Positions 7,312-16,385 of a stretch of 64,000 bases of DNA are shown one piece after another (the first letter of the stretch is position 1; every line of letters starts with the position of its first letter). Origin of the DNA: FACHB-T130 sp042747725 (GTDB taxonomy: Bacteria > Cyanobacteriota > Cyanobacteriia > Cyanobacteriales > FACHB-T130); the NCBI RefSeq assembly GCF_042747725.1, contig NZ_JBHZGO010000113.1:1-64000 (forward strand), in the 5' to 3' direction. The notes under the pieces are model-generated. The model did not search any database. It saw only the letters and a list, made by a program, of their open reading frames with translations, and was not told the origin of the DNA. The translations under genes and the position numbers were made by a program.

Positions 7312-8814
7312 TTATGAAGACCATGACCGCCGCAGGTTAAAAAAGCCTTCTAAGAAGTCTTGCAGGCGGGTGTTATTGCTTAATCGTTGTTGGTGCCACT
7401 CGTTAGCGGTTAGCTGAATAATTTCTGATAGGGTGGGAGAAATGGCAGGCAGTTGGCACAGAGCATCCACTTTGATTTTCTGCCGCATGGCGATCGCGAT
7501 CGCTCCCATTAACTCACCCGCTTCCATTCCCACTAGCGTTGCGCCCAGAATTTCTCCATTGCGACGCACCAGAATTTTACAAAATCCCGTGATTTCCCCT
7601 AATATCTGGGCTGCTGCCACTGTCTTGAAATATTGTCGCAACACTAAGACATCTTTACCGTACTGGCGTCTCGCTTGCACCTCGGTTAAGCCAACCCGCG
7701 CCAGCATCGGTTCCGAAAAAACGCCTGTAGGAATGCCGCGATAGTCTACTTTGAAAATGGGCGCAAACAAAGCATTTTTTAGGGCGATGCAGGCTTCGTA
7801 CTGGGCAATGTGGGCAGCTTGATAACCCCCAGCAACGTCACCACAAGCGTAGATGCGGGGGTTCGTTGTTTGCAGTTTCTCGTTCAACTCCATGCCACGG
7901 CGATTCATCTTGACGCCAACTCCTTGCAAGTTTAAAGATGTGACATTCGGTTGCGATCGCGTACACAGCAAAATTTCATCAGCTTCGATAGCTTTGTTGC
8001 CAGCTAGAACCCACTTTTTGCCGTCAATTCGTTTGACTTGTGTCACCTCTGTTTGAGTCAGAACCCGGACGCCCTCAATTTCTAGCTGGGAATGCACCAC
8101 TCTCGCCGCCTCTGGGTCTTCTTTCGGCAGAATGTGGGAACTGCGTACCACCAGGGTGACATCTGCGCCCAACCGAGATAAAGTCTGCGCCAGTTCGGTG
8201 CCAGATGCGCCACCGCCAATCACCACCCAGCAGGGGCGGCGAGATGCATCTACAGGTAGCTGTTCGGGGGATTGCTGCCAAATATCTGTCGGCGTCAGAT
8301 AGCCGGTGGCTTGGAGTCCGTCAATTTCTGCAATCCCAGGACGAGAACCCGTGGCAATCAGGTAGGCACGCGATCGCAATCTCCGTCCGTTGACGACAAA
8401 GGCGAGGTAAGGTTTTCGGCAAAATTCTCCCTCTCCAACAATCACATCAACGCCCAAAGAAGCCAAAATCGCTGGAGAATGTTGTTCTTCTAAAGTGGAG
8501 ACGACGCTATCCGCCCACTGGATTGCCTCGGTGAATCGCACCCCTGGAACGGTTCGCTGTTCTGTGGAATCAGCTAGATCCCAGGGGACACCGAATCGAT
8601 CGGCGTCACTCAGGGGGTGAATAACTCGCCTAACCTGAGTCAAAGCTTTGCTATAGATAGACCCTAACTGTAGGGACGATCGCCAGCGTTGCCCCTCAGG
8701 AGGCGGCTGGGGTTCGACTAAGGCGACGCGGGCTTGCAGGTTGGCAGCAGCAACTGCGGCATGACGCCCTGCCTCTGTGCCGCCTATTACGACTAAGTCG
8801 TACTCAACTGCCAT
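7312..8814 (-). CDS. Pyridine nucleotide-disulfide oxidoreductase family flavoprotein lacking redox cysteines
   Basis: A 500-residue protein of the dihydrolipoamide dehydrogenase / mercuric reductase family. The N-terminal FAD-binding motif is VIGGTEAGRHAA, the NAD(P) motif is VIGGGASGTELAQ near residue 200, and the second FAD motif IYACGDVAGG is present, as is a C-terminal dimerisation domain. At the place where active members read GTC-x4-GC-xPSKA, this protein reads LQLGSIYSKALTQ, so both catalytic cysteines are absent. It therefore cannot use the standard disulfide relay and may be an NAD(P)H oxidase/quinone reductase-like enzyme. Start at 8814 gives MAVEYDLVVIGG. Substrate unknown. Confidence 0.85.
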   Translation of the reverse strand: MAVEYDLVVIGGTEAGRHAAVAAANLQARVALVEPQPPPEGQRWRSSLQLGSIYSKALTQVRRVIHPLSDADRFGVPWDLADSTEQRTVPGVRFTEAIQWADSVVSTLEEQHSPAILASLGVDVIVGEGEFCRKPYLAFVVNGRRLRSRAYLIATGSRPGIAEIDGLQATGYLTPTDIWQQSPEQLPVDASRRPCWVVIGGGASGTELAQTLSRLGADVTLVVRSSHILPKEDPEAARVVHSQLEIEGVRVLTQTEVTQVKRIDGKKWVLAGNKAIEADEILLCTRSQPNVTSLNLQGVGVKMNRRGMELNEKLQTTNPRIYACGDVAGGYQAAHIAQYEACIALKNALFAPIFKVDYRGIPTGVFSEPMLARVGLTEVQARRQYGKDVLVLRQYFKTVAAAQILGEITGFCKILVRRNGEILGATLVGMEAGELMGAIAIAMRQKIKVDALCQLPAISPTLSEIIQLTANEWHQQRLSNNTRLQDFLEGFFNLRRSWSS

Positions 8815-8903
8815 GATTTGTTCTTTGTCAGTTGTTAATTGCTGATTGCTAATTATTTATGGCTAATGGCTAATGGGAAAAATGAACAATTAGCCATTAG
8901 CGA

Positions 8904-9980
8904 TTACAAGATTGCAGCTAGACCGTCGATTAGGCGCTGGTTATCAACTTCGGAACGCACGGCGACTCGGAAGTAGCGATCGCCCAATTCTGGAAAGCTC
9001 AAGCAGTCACGAATCAGAATTTTACTCTGCTTGAGAAGTTTTTCCTGTACTTCGCTACTGGGTTGTTCTGACTCAACCAGTAAAAAGTTAGCGGCACTCG
9101 GTAGCGGTTGCAATCCCGGTATTTGCGCCAAACCTTGAAACAGGTGGGACTTTGCCGGTTCCAACCAATCCCAGGTTTGCTGTTGAAATTGTGTATCCTT
9201 TACCACAGCGACACCAGCGGCAGCAGCCAAGGTGTTTACGGGCCAAGGATCGCGCCACTGTTGCCAGCGCCGCAGGCGGTCTGGGTGAGCTATAGCATAA
9301 CCTAAGCGCAGCCCTGGCAGACTGTAGAACTTGGTGAGCGATCGCAAAATCACCAAATTCGGGTACTCTTGCACCACTGGAATTAGGCTTTGCTGCTGGT
9401 CTGGCGGCAGAAAATCCATAAAGGCTTCGTCCATCACCACCAGAGCAAATTGCTCCAGATAAGGTATCAGAGTCTCCCGCAAAAACATCTGACCCGTGGG
9501 ATTGTGTGGATTATTCACCAGTAAACCCATGCGATTTTGGATGTGGGATTTGGGATATTGGATTGGGAATCGCAAATCCAAAATCGAAGATCGAAAATCG
9601 GCAAGCGGGCACTCAAGTACGTTGGCGCTAAACGTCCGGAGTGCCCGCCAGTAGTCGCCAAATGCTGGTGTCACCAGACACGTTCCCGTCAGTTCTGATA
9701 AATCCCAACTTGCCCAGGTTAGTAACTCTGCCGAGCCGTTCCCAGGCAGAATCCAGTCTGGCGGGAGTTGGTGCAGCTGACCCAGAGACACCCGCAACTC
9801 CCCGTAATCTGGGTCAGGATAGGCACGTAAGCGCTCCAGATGTGCCCCAATCGCTGCGAGTGCTGACTGGGGAGGCCCCAACGGGTTAATACTGGCAGAA
9901 AAATCAACAATGAGGTCGGGGGAACAGCCTGCCAGTGCAGCTGCCCAGGCTAAGTTACCCCCGTGAACAGGCCGAGTCAA
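8904..9980 (-). CDS. cobD: Threonine-phosphate decarboxylase (cobalamin side chain)
   Basis: A PLP-dependent class I/II aminotransferase-fold enzyme of 358 residues that makes (R)-1-amino-2-propanol phosphate for the lower-ligand arm of cobalamin. Visible marks are HGGNLAWAA and DFSASINPLGPP at the N-terminus, NNPHNPTG, VVMDEAFMDF and the PLP-lysine segment LRSLTKFYSLPGLRLGY. HisC-like histidinol-phosphate aminotransferase is the main alternative, but the N-terminal motif favours CobD. Between CPLA and MGLLVNNPHNP the protein carries about 22 extra residues encoded by an AT-rich repeat (about 9532-9600). Same strand as HU and the flavoprotein, but the spacings do not prove an operon. Confidence 0.85.
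   Translation of the reverse strand: MTRPVHGGNLAWAAALAGCSPDLIVDFSASINPLGPPQSALAAIGAHLERLRAYPDPDYGELRVSLGQLHQLPPDWILPGNGSAELLTWASWDLSELTGTCLVTPAFGDYWRALRTFSANVLECPLADFRSSILDLRFPIQYPKSHIQNRMGLLVNNPHNPTGQMFLRETLIPYLEQFALVVMDEAFMDFLPPDQQQSLIPVVQEYPNLVILRSLTKFYSLPGLRLGYAIAHPDRLRRWQQWRDPWPVNTLAAAAGVAVVKDTQFQQQTWDWLEPAKSHLFQGLAQIPGLQPLPSAANFLLVESEQPSSEVQEKLLKQSKILIRDCLSFPELGDRYFRVAVRSEVDNQRLIDGLAAIL
9532..9602. repeat. AT-rich short repeat inserted in frame in cobD
   Basis: The sequence alternates forms of GATTTTGG / GGATTTGGGA and CCAAAATC, with inverted repetition of GATTTTGGAT and ATCCAAAATC, unlike the GC-richer cobD around it. It encodes about 22 residues (ILDLRFPIQYPKSHIQN region) that interrupt the usual spacing between two conserved aminotransferase blocks. 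Cyanobacterial genomes have many repeats of this kind; here the length keeps the reading frame open. Confidence 0.6.
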
Positions 9981-10006
9981 GGATGATTGCCGCTTTGGAT
10001 GAGTAG

Positions 10007-10288
10007 TTACTCTTCGGGCGCGACTTTTTCTTTAAACAACTTACCCGCAGAAAATGCAGGAACCTTCGTTGCTGGGATTTCCATCTTGTCCCCAGTTTTA
10101 GGGTTGCGACCCTCGCGGGCTTTGCGTTCCCGCGATTCAAAAGAGCCGAATCCCACCAAAGTCACCTTATCGCCAGAAGAAACAGCTTCCATGATAGCTT
10201 CCAAGGCAGCCGTCAAAACAGCATCTGCTTGCTTCTTAGTGACAGAAGCCTTGTCTGCCACTGCATCAACCAATTCACCTTTATTCAT
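10007..10288 (-). CDS. hup: HU-family DNA-binding protein
   Basis: A 93-residue histone-like protein that binds and bends DNA as a dimer. The sequence runs from MNKGELVDAVADKASVTKKQ through the signature GFGSFESRERKAREGRNP to KVPAFSAGKLFKEKV, which is the typical HU/IHF fold with the intercalating beta-arm proline region. Length is standard. It is a single-gene unit on the minus strand, with a 360-bp spacer upstream before pilQ. Confidence 0.95.
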   Translation of the reverse strand: MNKGELVDAVADKASVTKKQADAVLTAALEAIMEAVSSGDKVTLVGFGSFESRERKAREGRNPKTGDKMEIPATKVPAFSAGKLFKEKVAPEE

Positions 10289-10582
10289 GTTTAGTCACTC
10301 CAAATGGATTACACGGGCGTGATTATCACAGCGCTAAAGTCCCAAATAGGGGCTATAGACACCAGCCTTCGAGGGTAATTTAGCCTCAAAAAAGCTGAAA
10401 CTCTCGCTGTCTCGAAGTTTCACTGCATTATTCTAAAGTCTGCGTGCTGGATATGGATCGTCGAAAGCTTTAAGTTATGTAGATTTGAGGATTTTTTTGA
10501 CTAATTTTACGACAACGGGCACTTTTCGAGAGTCGCACAGCCTAATTTCCTAGCCAAAAACTCCATCTACGACACAAATAAG

Positions 10583-10608
10583 CCCCCTGTCGGAAGTCGA
10601 ACAGGGGG
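10583..10608 (-). terminator. Hairpin downstream of pilQ
   Basis: An 8-bp perfect stem (CCCCCTGT / ACAGGGGG) with a 10-base loop lies about 40 bp after the pilQ stop codon. The U-tract on the pilQ strand is weak (CTTATTTGTG), so termination is plausible but not certain. The rest of the 10289-10647 spacer shows no gene. Confidence 0.5.
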
Positions 10609-10647
10609 AAGTTGTATTTTGTCTCCTCAAGACTCTAGCGCTACCTG

Positions 10648-13377
10648 TTACTGACGCTCCAATATCTGACGCGCATTTTGTCCTGGGGTGTAGCTGTAGC
10701 CAAATGCGGCACGCGACGAGTCATCGATAATCTGAGGCGTCAGCAACACGATTACCTCTTGTCGCTGATTTACCTTATTGGTACTTCTAAACAGGGCACC
10801 CAGCAGAGGAATATCACCCAAAATTGGCACTTTAGATACTGTCGTTCGCTCTGAATCTTGAATAATGCCTGACAAAATCAGCGTCTGACCATCTCGCAGG
10901 CGAAGTTGTCCAGAGTTCAGGTTACGCACCGTCAGCAAAGCGATTTGGTTGACATCATCACCAACGACTATATTTTGCTGACCCCCAATCGCAGTTACTG
11001 TGGGATTTACAGCTAAAGTGACAAAACCATTATCGTCAATCCGCTCGACTCTGATATTGAGTATTAAACCTGCCTGCTTAATTTCTGCGGTGACTGTTGT
11101 ATTCGTAGTATTGTCGGTTGTTTCCGTTTCCCGCCTAATATTGCCGACGACCTCTTGAGTCAGATTGACGGTAGCCGACTGTCCTTCCTGGACAACCAGA
11201 GTCGGGTCAGTCAAAATCTTAGCATTGCCACTTTGAATCTGCGCCTGTAATGACGATAGAAACCGGCTGGGGAATTGGAAAAAGCTGGGAAGAGCTGTAG
11301 TAACTGTCCCCAGAGTTCCCGCTGTGAAGGTAGCAGTAGTAGTAGCAGGAGTACCAGCAGTACCAGGAATAATTGTCCCAGGGGTTCCTGGAGGAGAACC
11401 AGCAGGAGCAGGAATGAATTGAGCAGCAGTGCCTGGAGTACCAGGAGTTGTAGTGACAGTACTTTCGTTTGGCGTTCCCCGTGTAAAGTCGGTTATACCG
11501 GCTCGGAATGGATTTCCTGAAACTCCCGCGCTAGGTTGAGGAAATGATAAAGCCGCTCCTGGTGTCTCGTTAACCGTCACAGCAGGATTATTGCCCGGAT
11601 TGATAATCACGCTTCTGGTGCCTGTTCCAGTTCCGGGAACAGGTACGGAATTGTTGAAATCTAGGAAAGTATTTCCACCTGCAAAGGGGTTCGCAATCAC
11701 TGTTGGAGAAACCTGACTCCCCTGTGTCTGCGCTGCCGTAGGTGGTCTGACACCGCCATAGTTAAAGACGGCTGCTCCCCGGTCAACGTTGAAGAAACTA
11801 TCCCCGATCCCGAAGGAGAAGCTAGTATTAAAGTCCTTGGTGTTTAATAGGTTGACATCAACGACCTTGACATTCACCGCCACCTGACGACGGCGGGCAT
11901 CTAGCTGGGTCAGAAGGTTTGTCGCAATTTCAACTTTGCGAGGAGAGCCAACCAGAGTGATGGCATTGAGTCGCTCGTCGGCTGACACTGCTAACCCTTT
12001 GAGTAGTAAGGGGGCATTTCCCTCGGTGGCTCTGAGTGCTAGAATGCTTGGCGTTCTGATTTCTACGGTTCGAGCGGCGGCTCCCTCTCCAATGGTCTGA
12101 ATTTGAATTTGCTCTGTAGGGATTTGAGTCTCTGCCCCTTGGGTCGTCAAGAAGTTTGCAGCCGCCGTGACCGGGACTTGATTGAGTCGCAGGCTGCGCG
12201 TGATGATATTTCGAGCATCGTCGGGCAGTCTGGCACCCACAAAAATTGTTCGTCCAACTCGGTTGGCTTCCAAGCCGCTCAACTGAAGGACGTAGTTGAA
12301 GACATCTTGAACTGGTTCGTTTTCGATATCGAGGGAAATGGTAGGTCCCCCCTCGGTAGTTGCACCACCCGGAGCGGGGGCTGGTTGCCCAGGAGTACCA
12401 GCTGCCGAGCCTCCCGTAAAGGCAAGGTTGAGACCAGCAGAACGGGCAAGTAGCCCTAAAACTTCTCTGACTGGGGCATCCCGCAACACTAAGCGGGGTA
12501 CGCGCTCAGATGTACCGAGATCGATGACAGCGGGGGCAGCATTGGTGTTGGAGGTGGTAATATCGCCGACTGGGGGCGCGATCGCTCTCGGCAAGAAAGG
12601 TGGTGCCGGACTGACGGGTTGCACTGTCCCAGCCGCTGGAGCCGGAACTCCGTCAATGGTAATGCGCGGGTTGGGTACCAGAACGTCTGGGTTTGGCGGG
12701 TTTATGACTGGTTGAGGCGTTTGCGAAGGAACTCCTGGTAGCCCTAGGGTAGGGGTTATGCCACTGGGTGTTGGAGCCTGTGGGATTTGACCAGCTGGCG
12801 TTTGGGGGAATACACCGCCCGGAATTGGCGTTTGAGCGAGTCGGTTTGGAGCCGGTGGCGTCTGGGCCGTAGGTGCAGGTGCAGTAGGAGAAGAATTAAC
12901 AGGTGTCTGGGAGGAGAGCGTCGCCGGGGTTACTCCGGTCGGCGGCACAACAGAGTTAACGTTTAAGGTTATTCCCCCCTCCTTGTTCTGGCTAATCTGC
13001 CCGGTCGGTGTGCTGTTAGCAGCGCTGACCGTTACTCGGACGCTATTGTCATCCCGCTGGCTCACGACGACTGACTTAATGCCAGGAGCTGGGTTTTCCT
13101 GACGGAAGCTGTCTCCCTCAGGTAAGCTCAGCTTGACATTCCGTACATCTGCCATTAACTCATTACCACGGCTGAGTGTGAACATCTGAGGGCGTAGGAC
13201 AGAGTCCTGACCGGGGGTATCGCCCTCAGATGTCTTTAACATCACTTCAACACCGTTATCCGTGGGATTGAGTTGCACAGCGGTTACTTGCGTGGCAGCT
13301 GCTAAGACCCGTTGTGTTCCGGGTAGAACCAGTGCTGAACCGAGCAAGATTCCACCCAATATTGATAGCTGTTTCAC
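10648..13377 (-). CDS. pilQ: Type IV pilus secretin PilQ
   Basis: Outer-membrane channel through which the type IV pilus is extruded. The start chosen is GTG at 13377, directly preceded by the strong ribosome site GAGGAGGAAACG, giving MKQLSILGGILLGSALVLPG as signal peptide; the longer reading to 13410 would contain that site inside the gene. After it come an AMIN domain (about residues 30-140), a Pro/Thr-rich linker (140-280), a secretin/TonB short N-terminal domain, N-domains with a long Gly/Thr/Pro-rich insertion (about 530-690), and the C-terminal secretin barrel with LRLRDGQTLILSGII and VPILGDIPLLGALFR. About 909 residues. Last gene of pilMNOQ. Confidence 0.93.
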   Translation of the reverse strand: MKQLSILGGILLGSALVLPGTQRVLAAATQVTAVQLNPTDNGVEVMLKTSEGDTPGQDSVLRPQMFTLSRGNELMADVRNVKLSLPEGDSFRQENPAPGIKSVVVSQRDDNSVRVTVSAANSTPTGQISQNKEGGITLNVNSVVPPTGVTPATLSSQTPVNSSPTAPAPTAQTPPAPNRLAQTPIPGGVFPQTPAGQIPQAPTPSGITPTLGLPGVPSQTPQPVINPPNPDVLVPNPRITIDGVPAPAAGTVQPVSPAPPFLPRAIAPPVGDITTSNTNAAPAVIDLGTSERVPRLVLRDAPVREVLGLLARSAGLNLAFTGGSAAGTPGQPAPAPGGATTEGGPTISLDIENEPVQDVFNYVLQLSGLEANRVGRTIFVGARLPDDARNIITRSLRLNQVPVTAAANFLTTQGAETQIPTEQIQIQTIGEGAAARTVEIRTPSILALRATEGNAPLLLKGLAVSADERLNAITLVGSPRKVEIATNLLTQLDARRRQVAVNVKVVDVNLLNTKDFNTSFSFGIGDSFFNVDRGAAVFNYGGVRPPTAAQTQGSQVSPTVIANPFAGGNTFLDFNNSVPVPGTGTGTRSVIINPGNNPAVTVNETPGAALSFPQPSAGVSGNPFRAGITDFTRGTPNESTVTTTPGTPGTAAQFIPAPAGSPPGTPGTIIPGTAGTPATTTATFTAGTLGTVTTALPSFFQFPSRFLSSLQAQIQSGNAKILTDPTLVVQEGQSATVNLTQEVVGNIRRETETTDNTTNTTVTAEIKQAGLILNIRVERIDDNGFVTLAVNPTVTAIGGQQNIVVGDDVNQIALLTVRNLNSGQLRLRDGQTLILSGIIQDSERTTVSKVPILGDIPLLGALFRSTNKVNQRQEVIVLLTPQIIDDSSRAAFGYSYTPGQNARQILERQ

Positions 13378-13458
13378 CGTTTCCTCCTCACACAAAAGCA
13401 ATTTTTGCACCTGAATAACAGCTTTCAGGTCGAATTCTCGTCACCTACTCGCTGTCTC

Positions 13459-14250
13459 CTACTGGGCTGGTTGAGCTGCCGCCGCCGCTGCCGCTGCCGC
13501 TGCCGCCGCCTCTTTCGCTTCCTGCTCCGATAATGGCAGCAGCACCTCTAACTTAAAAGAGGTGTTAATCAAGGTTCGCTCTTTTGGTTTGCCACTGGGG
13601 ACAATTTGACCCTGCCGGTTTACCGTAATTTTCTGACTGGTCGCCGCCTCTTTCAACTCTGATTTCAAGTCTTTTACTACTAGCAGTTGCTGGAGTCGCT
13701 CTAGACTTCTCAGAATGGATTGGGTTTGTCCGTAGTCGCCTTCAAAACTTACATTGTATACCTTACGTTTGAGCTTACCATTGACTTCTGGTCCTAAAGA
13801 GCCATCATTAATAATGTCATTACTGTTGGCATCAGCGGCATCGTTTCTTCTTGGCTCATACTTGGTCAATTTGCCTTGTCTTGCCTTAACAAAACGATTG
13901 ATATCCAGCATTAAGGTGTCCAGGGTTTTCGCGCTACCAAACATGGAAAGGACAGCAGCTTTTTGCTGTTTTGCCTTATTTAGGTTTACTTTCGCCTCAT
14001 CAATTTTTTTCTGGAGTTGTGCCTGTTGATTAATTTGCTCCTGGGTGTTTTCTACCTCAGTTTGCAGTTGTTGATAAGAATTCCACGCAGGCAGCAATAG
14101 GTTAACCACCAAATAAGCTGCTCCTGCTAAACCCAACACTGCCAGCAAGGCACCGCTGACTGTTGGTGTGAACGTAATACCAAAGGCACTGGGATAGGCA
14201 GCCTCCTCTTGGCCTTCATTGGATGGTATAAAGTCTTGACTCACCGTCAT
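13459..14250 (-). CDS. pilO: Type IV pilus inner-membrane protein PilO
   Basis: PilO pairs with PilN to form the periplasmic alignment complex. The protein has one N-terminal membrane segment (LLAVLGLAGAAYLVVNLLL region, about residue 35-55), a coiled coil rich in Gln/Glu/Lys (60-100), and a ferredoxin-like periplasmic domain ending in LINTSFKLEVLLPL. The C-terminus carries a run of about 14 alanines before QPAQ, encoded by GCC/GCG repeats at 13465-13510, a probable slippage-prone tail. Its ATG overlaps the pilN stop by 4 bp (ATGA), showing translational coupling. 263 residues. Confidence 0.9.
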   Translation of the reverse strand: MTVSQDFIPSNEGQEEAAYPSAFGITFTPTVSGALLAVLGLAGAAYLVVNLLLPAWNSYQQLQTEVENTQEQINQQAQLQKKIDEAKVNLNKAKQQKAAVLSMFGSAKTLDTLMLDINRFVKARQGKLTKYEPRRNDAADANSNDIINDGSLGPEVNGKLKRKVYNVSFEGDYGQTQSILRSLERLQQLLVVKDLKSELKEAATSQKITVNRQGQIVPSGKPKERTLINTSFKLEVLLPLSEQEAKEAAAAAAAAAAAAQPAQ

Positions 14251-15047
14251 TTTGGCAGCGCTCCTGTGTTCTGAAGGTTTCTAAGCCGAGTCGCCAATCC
14301 CACTGCACCTTTGCGCTCCCACTCTCTGAGTAATTGGGAAGCCGGGGCATCGCTCAGGCTCGTTTTAATGGTGTATTCCACCACTTTTGGCAATTTAATT
14401 TCTACTTTAGCGTTGGAATTTCCTTGATCCTGGGGCTGTTGCACCTGGGTTTGATTGTCTTTCAACTCGGCAGTCACGATTTGGGTATCTTCGCTATCGA
14501 ATAATTTAGATCGCTGTAGCGTTAGCAAAAAGTCGTTCACTTCATCAAAGGAGCGAGCGTACCCTTTAATTGCCACGTTAGAGCTGGGAGGGGCAGCGGC
14601 AGCAGTGGGGCTAGGGGCTGCCGTGGTGGTAGCTGGATCTGGAGCGGTTTGTTCAATGCTGGTAATTTGCAGACCGGGTGGGACGCGATCGCGTATATCC
14701 TGCAAAATCGCTGACCAAGGAGCCAATTGATTAAACACACTGGCGAGTGCCTGCGTTTCTCCTTTAACTGTCTGGGTTTCGTTGTTGATTGCTTGAATCT
14801 GCTGTTCTTTGGCTTTGCCTTCATTCAAGCGCTGTTCCAATTGAGCTTTTTTTGCCGTCAATTGTTCGGTTTGGTTTTGCAGCAAAAACCACAACGCCCC
14901 AACCCCTGCTGGCAACAGCAGACCGACTGCCAATCCCGCCAACAGCGGCGTCATGTTTTTATTACCAGAGGGCGCTTTGGCACCGGGGACATCGCGTCGT
15001 ATGATGTCCGGGCGATCCTTAAGAAAATTAATATCTAGGCTATACAT
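14247..15047 (-). CDS. pilN: Type IV pilus assembly protein PilN
   Basis: PilN binds PilM at its cytoplasmic N-terminus and PilO in the periplasm. The conserved start MYSLDINFLKDRPDI contains the INFL motif that docks into PilM. A single membrane segment follows (about residues 35-57, LLAGLAVGLLLPAGVGALWF), then a coiled coil and a periplasmic domain with an Ala/Pro/Thr-rich linker in the middle. 266 residues. It starts 5 bp after pilM and overlaps pilO by 4 bp. Confidence 0.9.
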   Translation of the reverse strand: MYSLDINFLKDRPDIIRRDVPGAKAPSGNKNMTPLLAGLAVGLLLPAGVGALWFLLQNQTEQLTAKKAQLEQRLNEGKAKEQQIQAINNETQTVKGETQALASVFNQLAPWSAILQDIRDRVPPGLQITSIEQTAPDPATTTAAPSPTAAAAPPSSNVAIKGYARSFDEVNDFLLTLQRSKLFDSEDTQIVTAELKDNQTQVQQPQDQGNSNAKVEIKLPKVVEYTIKTSLSDAPASQLLREWERKGAVGLATRLRNLQNTGALPK

Positions 15048-15051
15048 CCCT

Positions 15052-16155
15052 TTAAACCTCTCGTAGTCCTAATCCCAATACAACTCCCAATCCCGGTCTT
15101 TGCACTGGTGAAATTTCCTCTATCATCTCCAAGGAAAGGGCTGCAACTGGGTCTACTTGCGTCGTCGGCAAGCTCAACCGTTGCGTGAAGAATTCATCCA
15201 GTTGTCCAATTCCTCCTCCTGGCCCAGCGAGTAGCAGCTGCGCCACTTCCAAATTTTCGCTCTGATTTAGATAAAAATCGATAGAGCGACGCAGTTCATC
15301 GGCAAGCTCTCCCAATACTCTAACTAAAGCTCCCATACCGGGATTGATCCCCGTTGCACCCGTGCGGACATTATCGACGGGGGTGTTGGGAATTGTCATC
15401 CCTTGCAGGATTTCCGTGTTTCTCGATGTCGGTAAATTCATCGCCCGATTCAGGGCACTCTGTAGCTGATACGTCCCAATCGGTACGGTACGGGAGAATT
15501 GGGGCACCCCATCCACGATGATGGCAATCTCGGTGCTGTCGAACTCAATGTCCACCAGAACGGCAGCTTCTTGAGGGCCAAATTGCCGCAACTGCTCTCT
15601 AATCGTCCGAATCAGAGAAAAACTACTAATCTCCAATACATCGATTTTTAATCCAGCTTCCCGGAAGGTTTCAATATAGGTGTCTGTCACTTCCTTGCGG
15701 GTAGCGACCAGCAGCACCTGCACCTTCTCAATTCCATCTTCATCGGTGAAAAATCCCAGCTTCTGGTAGTCTACATCTGCTTCTTCCCGTGGAAATGGCA
15801 AGTAGAGACCGGCTTCGTGATCCAACACCATTTCCCGCAACTCTTTGTCATCAAGTTCCGCAGGCACTGGGATAACGCGCACCACGGCTTCGCGCCCCGA
15901 TACGGCAGTGGCGACGTTCTGGACTTTTATCTTACTTTCAGCGATCGCTTCCTTAATCAGTTCGGCTAAAGTCGGGGCATCCATAATCTTGCCTTCTTGA
16001 AAGACCCCTTCCGGAACTTCTTTAGAGGATAGCGTTGTTAATTTGAATCCTTGACCCTGCTTGCGTAGTTGAGCAATATTAATCCGTTCAGGGGCAATTT
16101 CTATACCAATTCCTTTGGTACGTTTAGCTAATAATCCTTTAAACCGGGTGAACAT
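15052..16155 (-). CDS. pilM: Type IV pilus assembly ATPase-like protein PilM
   Basis: Cytoplasmic actin-like protein of the pilus alignment complex. It has the IGIEIAPERINIAQL phosphate-1 strand at the N-terminus, VLVDIEFDSTEIAII near residue 195, and LLLAGPGGGIGQLDEF (adenosine motif) near residue 305, in the FtsA/PilM order. 367 residues, normal size. First gene of pilMNOQ. The promoter should lie in the 230-bp spacer shared with the divergent binding-protein gene at 16386. pilP is not present between pilO and pilQ, as is usual for cyanobacteria. Confidence 0.92.
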   Translation of the reverse strand: MFTRFKGLLAKRTKGIGIEIAPERINIAQLRKQGQGFKLTTLSSKEVPEGVFQEGKIMDAPTLAELIKEAIAESKIKVQNVATAVSGREAVVRVIPVPAELDDKELREMVLDHEAGLYLPFPREEADVDYQKLGFFTDEDGIEKVQVLLVATRKEVTDTYIETFREAGLKIDVLEISSFSLIRTIREQLRQFGPQEAAVLVDIEFDSTEIAIIVDGVPQFSRTVPIGTYQLQSALNRAMNLPTSRNTEILQGMTIPNTPVDNVRTGATGINPGMGALVRVLGELADELRRSIDFYLNQSENLEVAQLLLAGPGGGIGQLDEFFTQRLSLPTTQVDPVAALSLEMIEEISPVQRPGLGVVLGLGLREV

Positions 16156-16385
16156 ATCTTTAGGTTTGCTGAGGGAAGCAGAAAAAAGAAAGTTTAGTTA
16201 GGTAAGAGAGATTGCGTGTAGGGAGATAGAGACAGATTTATGGTACCCAATCTAGCTGACAAACACATCGGTAGAGACAAAAATACACCCTGGTAGATTC
16301 CGTACCATTAGATATACCTCATCAGGTAGGATGAGTTACTGCTAGCTGGGTTACTGCTAGCGCTGAAAGTGGAATTGCAATTTAC

